Below are positions 27,772 through 37,500 of a stretch of DNA of 64,000 nucleotides, one piece after another. Within the stretch, counting starts at the first letter, position 1; every line of letters begins with the position of its first letter. The stretch covers positions 138,879 to 202,878 of the forward strand of contig RFTJ01000001.1 of NCBI GenBank assembly GCA_009923495.1, read 5' to 3'. A program made the translations under genes and the position numbers. Origin of the DNA: Actinomycetota bacterium (lineage in GTDB: Bacteria; Actinomycetota; Actinomycetes; S36-B12; UBA5976). The notes beneath the pieces are model-generated. The model made no database searches. It was not told where the DNA came from and saw nothing but the letters and a program-made list of their open reading frames with translations.

Positions 27772-29832
27772 CTAATTTTCTTTAAAAATTTTGTTTATCT
27801 CGGTTACGAAACGAGGCACAAGAGTCAGACCAGCATCTACTGTTGTGTGTCGCCCATCCTGATAAATCTGTAAACCATTGGCTTGGGTCGGACAGCTTGT
27901 AGAATCACAAAATACTAGCCCCAGATCTACTAGTGAAGCGCCGGATGACACTGCAACTTCCTTTAGCGAACGCCAGTAGGTCCCTTGAAATGCCTTTACC
28001 TCATCAATTGGCATGGAAACGCTGCATCTACTTGTCAGCTCAGAATGGAGTGTGCATAGGGAAGGCTCCCAAGCATACTGGGTCGGGAAATTTTCCATGC
28101 GCGGATCGAAATGAATCGGTCCGGAAATAATGGCAACTTTGAACCCATCGCCTATTAGCTTGGTAGCGGATGTCTCCAAAAACTCGAAATATTTATTGAC
28201 GGAATTCGTGTTACTATCATCGACTCCAGCAACTCGCAGCCCTGAAACTTTTGCATACAAATCTGTATTTGAGATCACGACTAGCCCGCGAGGCTGCGAC
28301 TTTAACCAAGAGTAATTCTCTTGAGCAAATTTTGAACACTCACTGTAATTGCCATCGTGAAAAACATTTCTATCAGGTTGTTTGAATGGCTCTAGTAGGA
28401 AAGGACAACCTGGGCCAATAACTGCTATCAGTGGGTGACCAGTTATCTTAGCCGCGGCGATAAATCCGTCGCTGTATTGAGACGCATTGGAATCTCCCAC
28501 TAGGTAAATGGGCTGTCCATCCAAATTCGTATTCCAAGAGCAATTTTCAAAGGAGCGGTGCAAAAAAGAGATGAGCTTATTACATCCATCTTGATCAGCG
28601 ATGTGCTTTGCACCAACAGCAATTTTTTGGCGCTTCAATGAATCGTTCCAAAAATATTTTTTGTTAGCAACATGAACCGTTAAGGAAAGGACTACAGGTG
28701 TAGCAAATATCCCAAGAGCCAAAATGCTAGCGACCACTTTTTTGTTTGGGCGGCGATGGCGAAGCGGAGTTTCAATCCAACGATATGTGACAACTGTTAA
28801 TACAGCAGAAATTACGAGTGCAAGGGCAGTGCTCAAATAGTCATTAAGTGCAAAGTAGCCAAGAATAACTATTACTGGCCAATGCCAAAGGTACAGAGAG
28901 TAGGACCTATCTCCGATGTAGATGGCCCATTTATTAGCAAGTATCTTATAGATCGTAGATCCAGGAGCTGGCGAACTAGCTATAAGCAGAACTGAGCCAA
29001 ACACAGGCAAAACAGTAAAAGTACTGGGCCAAGCTTGCGCCTGCGAAATATAGAATGCAGAAAATAGCACGACTAGTAAGCCAAATATTCCACTTAACTT
29101 CTTAAGTACATTTGGAACACGCTCTATTTGATTACTGAACAGCGCAAGAAGTGAGCCAGCCGCAAACTCCCATGCGCGATTTAGCGGACTATAAAAATGG
29201 AAAAACCAATTTGATTTTTCTAAAGAGTTTCCGGGTTGAGCCAGCATGGCTAATGCAAACGAAACGATAAAAATACTCGCTACAACAACTCGCACTGGGA
29301 CATAGGGCCGCTTTACTATTTTTCCCAGTGACCAGCCAAATACTAGGACAATCAGAAATCCGATGTAGAACTGTTCCTCAACGGATAGGGACCAGGTATT
29401 CAGGAGCGGGTTAGAGTCCGCTGCAAGATCAAAATATCCGCCAGTGAATTTTGCAATGACAGCGTTTGCGGATAAAAACATTGCACCAATGCCAGTGAGG
29501 ACCATCAATCTCTGTGGCCCATACGCGCTCAAAATTGATGCACCTACAACCGTCGTGACTGCAACGACTGTCGCTAACGATGGTGTCAGTCGCCAAAAAC
29601 GGCGAACGAAAAACCTCCTAATGCTGATGCGATTATGTTTGAGCCATTCGCGTTCCAGCATCGCCGTAATAACGAAACCAGAAATCACAAAAAAGACATC
29701 GACCCCTATGAATCCGCCAGGAACCGGAATGCCGAGATGGAAAAAGATAACAAGTAATACAGCCAAGGCGCGCAACCCTTGAATATCTTCTCTGACATTG
29801 CTTGAGGATTTTTGGGTTAATGCTTCGCTCAT
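27772..29832 (-). CDS. Acyltransferase family 3 (OafA/YrhL-like) with C-terminal SGNH domain
   Basis: This is a 686-residue fusion. Residues about 12-370 are a ten-helix acyltransferase-3 domain with [30 protein letters not shown] and [12 protein letters not shown]. The C-terminal extracytoplasmic SGNH domain has the nucleophile Ser448 in [10 protein letters not shown] and a D-x-x-H dyad at Asp659/His662 in YQDGRHTT. Such fusions O-acetylate cell-surface polysaccharides or peptidoglycan. The ATG at 29832 is favoured though no strong ribosome-binding site is seen. It lies between prfB and the Tad genes; the substrate is unknown. Confidence 0.9.
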   Translation of the reverse strand: MSEALTQKSSSNVREDIQGLRALAVLLVIFFHLGIPVPGGFIGVDVFFVISGFVITAMLEREWLKHNRISIRRFFVRRFWRLTPSLATVVAVTTVVGASILSAYGPQRLMVLTGIGAMFLSANAVIAKFTGGYFDLAADSNPLLNTWSLSVEEQFYIGFLIVLVFGWSLGKIVKRPYVPVRVVVASIFIVSFALAMLAQPGNSLEKSNWFFHFYSPLNRAWEFAAGSLLALFSNQIERVPNVLKKLSGIFGLLVVLFSAFYISQAQAWPSTFTVLPVFGSVLLIASSPAPGSTIYKILANKWAIYIGDRSYSLYLWHWPVIVILGYFALNDYLSTALALVISAVLTVVTYRWIETPLRHRRPNKKVVASILALGIFATPVVLSLTVHVANKKYFWNDSLKRQKIAVGAKHIADQDGCNKLISFLHRSFENCSWNTNLDGQPIYLVGDSNASQYSDGFIAAAKITGHPLIAVIGPGCPFLLEPFKQPDRNVFHDGNYSECSKFAQENYSWLKSQPRGLVVISNTDLYAKVSGLRVAGVDDSNTNSVNKYFEFLETSATKLIGDGFKVAIISGPIHFDPRMENFPTQYAWEPSLCTLHSELTSRCSVSMPIDEVKAFQGTYWRSLKEVAVSSGASLVDLGLVFCDSTSCPTQANGLQIYQDGRHTTVDAGLTLVPRFVTEINKIFKEN

Positions 29833-29886
29833 ATCACGCACGAGCCAACAATACCAAGAGACGGCGAACGTATAACCAAAATACAG

Positions 29887-30330
29887 CTAGTAGGTAAGTT
29901 GTTGTGCAGTGGCTACAGCCTGGATTTTAGAGACACGAGCAGGTAGCAGATAGCCGAAGGGCAAATGTGGCTCGCAAGATAAAACTAGTCGTACACGATT
30001 GCCTACAACAATGACAGATACAACCTGAAGTCCGTGCACTCGTCTGCGCACCAAAGGTTGATCAAGATACCTATCTATTCGGGTACGAGCGTTTTTTGGA
30101 CTAAGCCGAACAGAATTTTGCACTCCACCCTTATAGATAGCAGTTACATCAATCCCCTGAGCACCAGACAAGGCCGCGCCATCTGCAATTGTCCGCAAAG
30201 TAACTTTAGTGCTCCACAGCGATGCAAGATTAACAGAAACGGTAACGAGCATTAGCAGCAAAACAGCCAACCCAATTCCAAAAGTCAGTACGGAACCGCG
30301 ATCACTTTTGAGCGCGGAAAGTGTTTTCAT
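29887..30330 (-). CDS. TadE/TadG-like pseudopilin (Rv3654c-like)
   Basis: This 147-residue protein begins with a short basic leader and SDRGSVLTFGIGLAVLLLMLVTVSVNLASLW, the pseudopilin-like N-terminal hydrophobic helix with RGS before it. The residues IADGAALSGAQGID resemble TadG-type proteins. The remaining soluble part is predicted extracytoplasmic. Its ATG overlaps the preceding stop (ATGA). It is the last gene of the Tad operon, corresponding in place to Rv3654c. Confidence 0.78.
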   Translation of the reverse strand: MKTLSALKSDRGSVLTFGIGLAVLLLMLVTVSVNLASLWSTKVTLRTIADGAALSGAQGIDVTAIYKGGVQNSVRLSPKNARTRIDRYLDQPLVRRRVHGLQVVSVIVVGNRVRLVLSCEPHLPFGYLLPARVSKIQAVATAQQLTY

Positions 30331-30737
30331 CTAATCGCATCCACTTCAATAGTTTGACTGCTATTGATTGAAATTCGTACAGGCTTTAGCAGAGGGAAAT
30401 GCACTATTTGGCTGCCTCGAATAGTTGCTGTTACAAATCCATTAGGTTTAAGGCAAGGATTTTCGGTACACAAAAAGTGCGTGGAAAAATTTTTTGGCTG
30501 GAGATTACCGAGTCTCAATTGGGAATTTATGACATTTGTAGCACGTTGCCTGGCTACGGCATCATTTTCTTGTATTGAAAATGTTCTAGCCCCTGTCCTT
30601 ACTGCTGATGTAACGGTTAAATAAGCCTGGGTTACGGTCAAAGTTGAGATTGCAATGTAACAAATAGGAACCAATAGGAACATGGTTATCGCAATGAACT
30701 CAATGCTCACATTGCCCCGTGCATCTCTTCGCATCAT
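30327..30737 (-). CDS. TadE-like pseudopilin
   Basis: This 136-residue protein has a short charged leader DARGNVSIEFIAITMFLLVPICYIAI, the Flp/TadE-type motif with a Glu five residues into the helix (key residues R-G-N, S-I-E-F). The extracytoplasmic part carries two Cys (FLCTENPCLK). It probably sits at the pilus tip or base. Its start overlaps the upstream stop by 4 bases (ATGA). Confidence 0.8.
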   Translation of the reverse strand: MMRRDARGNVSIEFIAITMFLLVPICYIAISTLTVTQAYLTVTSAVRTGARTFSIQENDAVARQRATNVINSQLRLGNLQPKNFSTHFLCTENPCLKPNGFVTATIRGSQIVHFPLLKPVRISINSSQTIEVDAIR

Positions 30738-31144
30738 AGTTCGCCTTCATCAACTTCCCTGGCCGCAGAATCAAATTGAACTCGCTTTCCTAATAGCGGA
30801 ATTTCAAAGCACTGCTGCACCCGAACTTCTACAAATGATGTGCCTGAAAATCGAGTGTGCTTTGTAACTGCGCTGTTCCCGCAAGACGTAAAACCGATTG
30901 GTGTCCAATAACTTGTCGCTGCGCTGCTTACCTGCGAACCAGTACTTCCCTTTAGAGCAGCTAAATGCGCTGCCGCTTTCGTTGCTGTTGATAATGAGAC
31001 TTGGCAAATTACCACACTGATTATCTCTACCAATAAAAGAGCAACTGAAACAAGCACTGGGACGACAAGTGCAAACCCAACCACCTGAGAACCTTGCTCG
31101 CACTTAAGTCTGGCTTTAAGGTGCGGTAACCGAATGCAAAGCAT
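30734..31144 (-). CDS. TadE-like pseudopilin
   Basis: This 136-residue protein has the N-terminal leader KCEQGSQVVGFALVVPVLVS leading into a membrane helix. It resembles TadE, but Gly replaces the usual Glu after VV. Three Cys occur in the soluble part. The ATG lies inside the last 29 bases of the tadC-pilin gene, and no strong ribosome-binding site is seen, so translation is probably coupled. It matches Rv3655c in position. Confidence 0.78.
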   Translation of the reverse strand: MLCIRLPHLKARLKCEQGSQVVGFALVVPVLVSVALLLVEIISVVICQVSLSTATKAAAHLAALKGSTGSQVSSAATSYWTPIGFTSCGNSAVTKHTRFSGTSFVEVRVQQCFEIPLLGKRVQFDSAAREVDEGEL

Positions 31145-32039
31145 TGTTCAACACCGTCTTGAGTTGTGGCCCAGCGATTGCCCAGATGCCTACAACTAGC
31201 CCAGCAGTCATAACTGTTATTAGCACCCAGCCAGGAACATCACCGCGCTCATCATTAAGAACCGAGCGCAGGTGCTGTGCAGAATTGCTGCGGGCATCAT
31301 TGGCTTGCGCCCTTAGTACTTGAGCGATAGGGGTTCCGCGTTCCATTGAGGTGTTAATCGCTCGAATAGTCCGAGTGAAAGCAGGACTAGAGGACTGCTG
31401 CTGCAATTTCTGCAAACATTGCTTAACGCTCAACCCAGCTTCGAGTTCTATAGAAATCTCCTTTAACATCTCAGCAACGGGTCCACTGCACAATTTGCCT
31501 ACGCGACTTATGGCTAAAACAATTGGTTCACCTGCTGAGACAGAAAATGCGAGTAAATCGAGAATGCTTGCCAGCTGACTATCAATAACTTTGTTTCTCT
31601 TAGCGACCCTGTCCTTTAATAAGCGATATACAGACCAGCCACTAAGTGGAATGGCCAGCAGCAACAGGCCAACAGCCAACAATGAATTCCAATTTCCATT
31701 TACCGAGCGATACGACAGCAGCCAAAGAAGCAGTCCAATTAGAGTAAAAAGCATTGATAGCACTTGGGTTCGCCGAAACTGCGCCAGATTTCGACAGTCG
31801 CGGGCGTAAACCAGACTCTCAGTTACCAATTCATCGGTCCCCCAGGGATTTAAAAAATCTCCAGATAGCAGGAAACGCAGTTTGTTGAAGATTTTGAGGA
31901 AGCCACCTTCGGTGGAACTGGTAGTTAATCCAAGTTGGCGCTCTAATAATTGGATTCTTGAATATCTGCGCTGTCGATTACCTAGCCAAATCAGGTGGAA
32001 ACTACCGACCAGGCAACAACTGAGAAATACTGCAATCAC
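31116..32039 (-). CDS. TadC-like assembly protein fused in frame to a Flp-like pilin segment
   Basis: This 307-residue protein has three N-terminal membrane helices, then a GspF/TadC cytosolic domain (about 150-245; DSQLASILDLLAFSVSAGEP, SMERGTPIAQVLRAQANDAR). Instead of the usual final TadC helix, residues 263-307 read DERGDVPGWVLITVMTAGLV and onward, ending VTAP. This is the short actinobacterial Flp-like protein that normally follows tadC as a separate gene. No ATG, GTG or TTG start lies in frame between the GspF part and this segment. The ATG overlaps the tadB stop. It is either a genuine deletion fusion or an assembly error. Confidence 0.8.
   Translation of the reverse strand: MIAVFLSCCLVGSFHLIWLGNRQRRYSRIQLLERQLGLTTSSTEGGFLKIFNKLRFLLSGDFLNPWGTDELVTESLVYARDCRNLAQFRRTQVLSMLFTLIGLLLWLLSYRSVNGNWNSLLAVGLLLLAIPLSGWSVYRLLKDRVAKRNKVIDSQLASILDLLAFSVSAGEPIVLAISRVGKLCSGPVAEMLKEISIELEAGLSVKQCLQKLQQQSSSPAFTRTIRAINTSMERGTPIAQVLRAQANDARSNSAQHLRSVLNDERGDVPGWVLITVMTAGLVVGIWAIAGPQLKTVLNNALHSVTAP
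31119..31253 (-). other. Flp-like pilin segment inside the tadC gene
   Basis: Codons 263-307 encode a charged-glycine leader (DERGD) and a single hydrophobic helix (VPGWVLITVMTAGLVVGIWA) followed by AGPQLKTVLNNAL. It has the size and pattern of a mature Flp-like pilin. Confidence 0.7.
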
Positions 32040-32695
32040 CTGCTCACCAACAATCTCTCTTGCTTGGGCAATTTACCGATCTTGATCATTAGAAAGTAAG
32101 CGAGTGCTGAAGTAATGAGACAGATTTCTAACAGTCGAATTCCATCGCTGGAAAAATAGATCGCTCTGGCTTCCGCCCTGGTGCTAAGCAGGGCAACGGT
32201 AATCCAAGGCGCTGCAACGGCAAGTTTTGCCCCGTTTACCGTCCAACTCTGCCTTGCTTTGATTTCATCAGTTAGAGCTAGTTGTGCACGCAAAGTTCCG
32301 GAAAGGGCCCGAAGTACGAGCCCTAAGTCAGAGCCGCCTAAATCACTAGCGAGGATTAAAGCTGCGGCAAAATTATCAGAAATTGGATTTGCTAATTCGT
32401 CAGCAAAAACTTGCAGGGCTTCTCTAAAATCCCCGGTAGTCCGATAACGGGCAAACGCCTTGGTGAACGCTGGATCTAACACCTTTGGTGCCACTGTCTG
32501 TAATTGGACAAATGCTTGTGGCAGTGAGAGTCCGGCCCGGATGGCCGAATGAATATCATCCACTAACTCCGGCCAGTCAATCTGGAGTTCACGCTGTCGC
32601 TGAATTTTCGGCAATTGTGGCACCGCCTTAGCGGTAACTGCCTGCCAAATCAGAAAGATTCCCAGGATGCCAAGCAGGGTAAGAATGAGGTTCAT
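32036..32695 (-). CDS. tadB: TadB-like pilus assembly inner-membrane protein
   Basis: This 219-residue GspF-domain protein has one N-terminal helix, the cytosolic GspF part (WPELVDDIHSAIRAGLSLPQAFVQL, LASDLGGSDLGLVLRALS) and two C-terminal helices. It is short for TadB (usually near 300 residues) but resembles Rv3658c-type proteins. It forms the platform on which the ATPase acts. Start and stop overlap its neighbours by 4 bases each. Confidence 0.85.
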   Translation of the reverse strand: MNLILTLLGILGIFLIWQAVTAKAVPQLPKIQRQRELQIDWPELVDDIHSAIRAGLSLPQAFVQLQTVAPKVLDPAFTKAFARYRTTGDFREALQVFADELANPISDNFAAALILASDLGGSDLGLVLRALSGTLRAQLALTDEIKARQSWTVNGAKLAVAAPWITVALLSTRAEARAIYFSSDGIRLLEICLITSALAYFLMIKIGKLPKQERLLVSR

Positions 32696-33888
32696 GAAGC
32701 TTTACCCACTTGCTGACTCTTTAAATTGCCGTGTAGTCGTAGCAGATTTTCATTTAGCTGCTTCAACTCCGTTGTAATCAATTTTCCTGCTTGCCGACTA
32801 AATACAGTTGAAATTTCGATCGAGCCAGATTCCATTCGACCGCTTAAGGTAGCAATTTCATGGACCACTCGTCTGCCATCGTCGAGTAATCCCAGATGCA
32901 CGACTACATCAACCGATGCGGCAACTGCGGGGGTGACAAATTCGGCTGACACATTACTTCCGGCCAACATCGGAAGCAGACAAAGTTTGCTGATTGCTGC
33001 TCGGGCGCTGTTTGCATGGATCGAACACATACTCGGCATTCCTGAGTTCATAGCCACCAACAAATCGAGGCATTCAGCCTGTCTCACCTCACCGATGACC
33101 AGGCGACTTGGGCGCATTCTTAGGGCTTCCTTGATGATTCGGCGCAAGGTAATTTCACCAGTACCTTCAAGACTCGATTGGCGAGTTTGCAGAGCAACCC
33201 AATCAGGACTTATTAGCTGCAATTCAAAAACTTCTTCGCAGGTGATGATGCGATCTGTTGCGCAACTGCTATTCAACAGTGCATTAATCATCGTGGTTTT
33301 GCCCGCGCCTGTTGTGCCACTGACGATAATGTTTAGTCCTAAATCCAGACAAAGCTGTAGAAAGTTTGCTGACTCTTGCGACAAACTCCCGGTACGGATC
33401 AGGTCAAGTAAGGAATGTGACCTGGTAACGAATTTACGAATGTTCACTGTCCAAAACTCGCGAGTGATATCCGGAATTACAACATGGAGCCGCGATCCAT
33501 CAGGCAACATGGCATCAACGAATGGTTGCGAAAGATCAACTCTACGTCCAGTGGTAGCGAGCATTCTTTCGACCAGAGTCTTGACAGCATCATGTGTAAG
33601 AAAGAGATTAGTTAGTTCTGGCACGCCAAGTCTTGCTACAAAAATCCTGCTTGGACTATTGATCCAGATCTCTTCTATCTCTGGATCTGACAGAAATTGC
33701 GTGAGCGCTCCATAATCACCCTGGTTCGACAACGGATCAACTACATCAGGTGTTGTCTGATCTGCAGGCAATTTAGTGTGTGCGATAACGGGTGATACAT
33801 CTGATTGACCGGCCGGCAAATGAACGACTCCCCCATCGCCGCTTTTCTCAGGCTCGGCTTGGTCAATTGATGTGACAACACCTGACAT
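32692..33888 (-). CDS. tadA: TadA/CpaF-type pilus assembly ATPase
   Basis: This 398-residue secretion ATPase has Walker A SGTTGAGKTT (about residues 190-199), an Asp box CEEVFELQL, Walker B-region RPSRLVIGEVRQAECLDLL and the His box SMCSIHANSARAAI. It powers assembly of Flp pili from the cytosol. An acidic disordered N terminus (about 1-60) precedes the core. I chose the ATG at 33888, with GGGGGA just upstream. It is the first gene of the six-gene operon, like Rv3659c; a TadZ-like partner is not visible upstream. Confidence 0.94.
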   Translation of the reverse strand: MSGVVTSIDQAEPEKSGDGGVVHLPAGQSDVSPVIAHTKLPADQTTPDVVDPLSNQGDYGALTQFLSDPEIEEIWINSPSRIFVARLGVPELTNLFLTHDAVKTLVERMLATTGRRVDLSQPFVDAMLPDGSRLHVVIPDITREFWTVNIRKFVTRSHSLLDLIRTGSLSQESANFLQLCLDLGLNIIVSGTTGAGKTTMINALLNSSCATDRIITCEEVFELQLISPDWVALQTRQSSLEGTGEITLRRIIKEALRMRPSRLVIGEVRQAECLDLLVAMNSGMPSMCSIHANSARAAISKLCLLPMLAGSNVSAEFVTPAVAASVDVVVHLGLLDDGRRVVHEIATLSGRMESGSIEISTVFSRQAGKLITTELKQLNENLLRLHGNLKSQQVGKAS

Positions 33889-34000
33889 AGTTCCCCCAGC
33901 GCCACGGCCCAAGGATGGGACAACGGCTTACCTAAATTAGGCAGAACTAGTCCGATACTGCATTAGATTTACAGGTGTTGTGGATAAGTACCGAAATTTC

Positions 34001-34639
34001 TTAGTGGGCGCTTCGATTGCGCCACCAACTACGCAAACCAGCAAGAATTGACCCGGCGATAAAGAAGGTAGCTATCGCATAAGCGGCCTTATTTACTGCA
34101 GGAATCGTCGCTGAGTAATACCCAGTCAATGTCAGGCCAACGCCCCAAGCCAGTGCGCCAACTAAGTTGCCGCTTAAGAATTTGTAGTAATTCATCCGCG
34201 AGATTCCAGCAATTGCTGGTACAAATACCCGCGCCCATGGAATAAACCGAGCAACTACAACGGCCCACCAGCCGAGATTTTGATAAAACTTCTCACTTTT
34301 TGCTATCGCGTTGTGGATCCAATTACCTCTGCGCTTATCTAAATAAGGTCGGCCGTAGTGTCGTCCTAAGACAAAGCCAAGCTGATCTCCGACAAATGCA
34401 GCTAGTCCTATCCCAATCACCAATGCCCAGATGTTGACTTTGCCAGTGGACTGCGCGAGTAGGCCCACTGCGAATAACAGAGAATCACCAGTTATAAACG
34501 GAATGAAAGCTCCAATAAAGAGCCCGGTGCCGGCAAAAACTAGGAAGAAAACCAACACATAAAAACCGATAGCACCATACTTGCTTAGCCAGTGTGTCAC
34601 TTGTGGACTTAATGAGGCAGCAAGGACTAGTGATGGCAC
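34001..34639 (-). CDS. DedA family membrane protein
   Basis: This 212-residue protein has the DedA/VTT domain: TGLFIGAFIPFITGDSLLFA, a GDQLGFVLGRHYG loop and the ARFIPWARVFVPAIAG amphipathic re-entrant motif with key Arg and Pro. Family members act as lipid scramblases or proton-dependent flippases, including for undecaprenyl phosphate. The start is a GTG at 34639 with AGG 8 bases upstream. It lies 112 bases upstream of the Tad operon on the same strand, but the spacing suggests separate expression. Confidence 0.92.
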   Translation of the reverse strand: MPSLVLAASLSPQVTHWLSKYGAIGFYVLVFFLVFAGTGLFIGAFIPFITGDSLLFAVGLLAQSTGKVNIWALVIGIGLAAFVGDQLGFVLGRHYGRPYLDKRRGNWIHNAIAKSEKFYQNLGWWAVVVARFIPWARVFVPAIAGISRMNYYKFLSGNLVGALAWGVGLTLTGYYSATIPAVNKAAYAIATFFIAGSILAGLRSWWRNRSAH

Positions 34640-34791
34640 CCCTTAAGCCTACCCATCAGTCGGGCATGATGGTTATGTGAGAATTGCGCTTGAACAGCCT
34701 TGGTCAGGCAGTGGGATTATCCCTCTGGGGTTACTGGCGAAATTGGACTTCGCTTCACCTATCGCACACGACCCAATCCAAAGCGGTGAAT

Positions 34792-36009
34792 ATGAACATT
34801 GACTGGTTACTTGGCGAAACTGGGCGAGATATAACTGCCCGGGCGCGACAAATTGATGATCCACTTGAAGCAGCAACTAAGTTAAGAAAGCTGTTTGCCG
34901 AAGTGCCTGCAGATTTGGTTTCTCAGGCGATTAACCAAGCTTCATTACAGAAGAGTCTGCGCTCCAGATGGAGTATGGAAACCGACGGTTGGCTGCTGAC
35001 AGCCGATGGTATTGAGCAAGCAACTCGGCCAACAGTTGCAACTTGGCGAGCCAATTGGATCGTGCAGAAATTCGGTCCCGCTGTGAAAGTCATTGACTTA
35101 ACCTGCGGACTCGGGTTTGATTCTCTCGCCATGGCACAAGCGGGACTAAAGGTGTGCGCTATCGAGCGCGATCAGTTTACGGCTGCTTGCGCACGGCATA
35201 ACCTAGAAAATGTTGAGGTTGATGTTTTAGTAGCTGATGCAAACGATGTGGATCTAGAGGAATTTGACTTATTCTTCATAGATCCGATGCGTAGAGATCC
35301 AAATTCAGCGCGCGAACTTAATGGAAATACTAAGCGCATCCTCAAACCCGATGATTGGTCGCCATCATGGTCAGAAATTAACCAGTTCGCAAAGCAAGGA
35401 AAAGTACTTTGCAAAATAGCACCTGGAATCGCGGATCAGTACATTGTGGATTGGGATACTTTCTGGATCAGCGATGCTGGCGATGTAGTTGAGGCAATGG
35501 CACTTAGTGCTGGGACTGGGAAACGATCTGCTGTTCTGATTTCTGGCTCGCATTTTGAAATTTTCAGCGAAGGCGGCATTCCCCCAGTGGCTGGTAGTGG
35601 CCAATTTCTAGTTGTACCAAATGGAGCACTTACTCGAGCTGGGGAACTTTCAGCTCTTTGCACAAAAGTAAATGGCGGACTGATAAATGAACACATCGGC
35701 TGGATCTTGACAAACGACAGAAATGCAATTAATCATCTGCGACTAGCGACCATAAAGTTGGCCGAGACATTCCATGTAATTGATCGAGTGAAAGCAGATA
35801 CAAAAGTTATCGCACGAGCGATTTCAGGCATGGATGCAAGTGCGATAACAATCATGACGCGCGGGGTTCAGGTTGAAGTGCCAAAACTGCGAAAACAAAT
35901 TGCACCGAAGTTGAATGCGAAAGCGCCTGAGCTAGTGATTGCACTTTTTCGCGAGGACTCGGGAAACCAGGCGCTAATCTGTCGCCGAATTAATGAGTTG
36001 CTGGCTTAA
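34792..36009 (+). CDS. Class I SAM-dependent methyltransferase with THUMP-like domain
   Basis: This roughly 405-residue protein has SAM motif I in [19 protein letters not shown] (about residues 100-118) and acidic IERDQ for motif II. Motif IV is [10 protein letters not shown], a variant of the DPARR pattern. The C-terminal THUMP-like part starts about 310. The family is suspected to methylate RNA, but the target is not established. I chose the ATG at 34792; an in-frame extension to 34684 overlaps the dedA promoter side and looks unconserved. The last 4 bases overlap the tsaD stop. Confidence 0.85.
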   Translation: MNIDWLLGETGRDITARARQIDDPLEAATKLRKLFAEVPADLVSQAINQASLQKSLRSRWSMETDGWLLTADGIEQATRPTVATWRANWIVQKFGPAVKVIDLTCGLGFDSLAMAQAGLKVCAIERDQFTAACARHNLENVEVDVLVADANDVDLEEFDLFFIDPMRRDPNSARELNGNTKRILKPDDWSPSWSEINQFAKQGKVLCKIAPGIADQYIVDWDTFWISDAGDVVEAMALSAGTGKRSAVLISGSHFEIFSEGGIPPVAGSGQFLVVPNGALTRAGELSALCTKVNGGLINEHIGWILTNDRNAINHLRLATIKLAETFHVIDRVKADTKVIARAISGMDASAITIMTRGVQVEVPKLRKQIAPKLNAKAPELVIALFREDSGNQALICRRINELLA

Positions 36010-37052
36010 AGGGCCACAGGAGAGGCAACTGGCATCGCCGAATCCGCTGGGAAAATCAAATTTGACGGCCGACGGCCACGAGCCACTAACTCGCTACCGA
36101 GAGCAGCCACCATAGCTCCATTGTCTGTGCATAATTTTGCGCTTGGAATGCGCAAAGATATTTTATTTTCAGCGCATCTTTGTTCCGCAACTTTACGCAA
36201 TCGACTATTCGCTGCGACTCCGCCACCAATAATGAGAGTATCAACTTCATTGGTTAGACAGGCATCTATTGCTTTGCGCAGTAGCACATCAACAACTGCT
36301 TCTTGAAATGAAGCAGCAACATCGTTCACCAATACGGCATTTCCTGCTGATTTCTCGCGCTCAACCCAGCGCGCCACGGCGGTCTTTAGGCCAGAAAATG
36401 AAACATCAAAACGGTGTTTGGCTAGATCTTTAGGGCTAGTTAAGCCACGGGGAAAATCAATCGCCTCTGGATTTCCAGTTAGCGCTGCTTGGTCAATGTA
36501 AGGACCGCCAGGGAAGGGCAGGCCGAGCACTCTGGCCACCTTGTCAAATGCTTCACCAGCGGCATCATCGATTGTTTGCCCTAGTGGAACAATTTCCGCT
36601 GTTATATCTGGAACCAAGAGTAACGATGAATGACCACCAGAGACCAGCAGTGCGATGCTGGGCTTTACCAATGGACCATGTTCTAGTTGGTCTACACATA
36701 CATGAGCTGCTAAATGGTTAACGCCATAGATGGGTTTACCCAGTGCTACTGCTAGAGATTTTGCAGCGGCTACTCCAACTAGGAGTGCGCCAGCCAAACC
36801 CGGTCCTGCAGTAACGGCAATTGCATCAATTTCGTCAAGCTTGACCTCAGCAGTGGCACATGCTCGCTCTAGAGCTGGAACCATTGCCTCAAGATGCGCG
36901 CGACTTGCTACCTCAGGGACTACACCGCCAAATCTGGCATGCTCATTAACACTAGAGGCAATCTCATCGGCCAATAACTTTGTGCCACGCACAATTCCAA
37001 TTCCAGTTTCGTCGCATGAAGTTTCTATGCCGAGCACTAATGGTTCAGCCAT
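36006..37052 (-). CDS. tsaD: tRNA N6-threonylcarbamoyladenosine transferase TsaD
   Basis: TsaD transfers threonylcarbamoyl to A37 of ANN-decoding tRNAs, with TsaB and TsaE. The 348-residue protein has [10 protein letters not shown] at the start, the metal-binding [18 protein letters not shown] and [16 protein letters not shown]. The ATG has GAGG 8 bases upstream and overlaps rimI by 8 bases. All t6A partners except TsaC are in this operon. Confidence 0.97.
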   Translation of the reverse strand: MAEPLVLGIETSCDETGIGIVRGTKLLADEIASSVNEHARFGGVVPEVASRAHLEAMVPALERACATAEVKLDEIDAIAVTAGPGLAGALLVGVAAAKSLAVALGKPIYGVNHLAAHVCVDQLEHGPLVKPSIALLVSGGHSSLLLVPDITAEIVPLGQTIDDAAGEAFDKVARVLGLPFPGGPYIDQAALTGNPEAIDFPRGLTSPKDLAKHRFDVSFSGLKTAVARWVEREKSAGNAVLVNDVAASFQEAVVDVLLRKAIDACLTNEVDTLIIGGGVAANSRLRKVAEQRCAENKISLRIPSAKLCTDNGAMVAALGSELVARGRRPSNLIFPADSAMPVASPVAL

Positions 37053-37500
37053 GTCGCAACCTCTTGCGCATTACATAAGCATCTACACCGGTGGCGTAGT
37101 AATTCCGGCGCAGATCAATGCGCTCAAAATCCCGAGCTAGATACATGGCAATGGCAGGAATGTTGTCACTTCGCACTTCAAGAAAAAGTTCTCGAACACC
37201 TTTTTGAAACGCAGTTGACTCAAGCCAATTCATCATGGCAGTTCCCACGCCCTGATGTTGTACTGATGTGTCAACGGCAATAGTGACTACATCGCCATCA
37301 GTTCCTACGAAACGAAGGGAAACATAGCCAACAATCTTGCCATTGAGACGCGCAACCATTACCTCTCGGGAAACGCCAACTTCTGCTAACTCATTGTGGA
37401 ACAGTTCCTCGGTCCAAGCATCAACTGGAAAGAGTGCATCCTCGAGTTCCTTGACTTCTTTTACATCTGAACTCTTCATGGGCATAAGTTCCAGGCTCAT
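37045..37500 (-). CDS. rimI: Ribosomal protein S18 alanine N-acetyltransferase RimI
   Basis: This 151-residue GNAT acetyltransferase has the acetyl-CoA-binding [18 protein letters not shown] (Q-x-x-G-x-G/A) and [19 protein letters not shown]. Its place between tsaB and tsaD is the standard context for RimI. Its start overlaps the tsaB stop (ATGA). Targets beyond S18 are possible. Confidence 0.93.
   Translation of the reverse strand: MSLELMPMKSSDVKEVKELEDALFPVDAWTEELFHNELAEVGVSREVMVARLNGKIVGYVSLRFVGTDGDVVTIAVDTSVQHQGVGTAMMNWLESTAFQKGVRELFLEVRSDNIPAIAMYLARDFERIDLRRNYYATGVDAYVMRKRLRHG

Noticed and set aside
32726-33715. 329-codon plus-strand frame opposite the Tad ATPase
   Set aside because: No domain, no ribosome-binding site; the minus strand encodes a full secretion ATPase with all motifs.
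33979-33987. Perfect DnaA box TTATCCACA on the minus strand
   Set aside because: A single 9-mer is expected about once by chance in 64 kb, with no clustered boxes, AT-rich unwinding region, dnaA or dnaN nearby.
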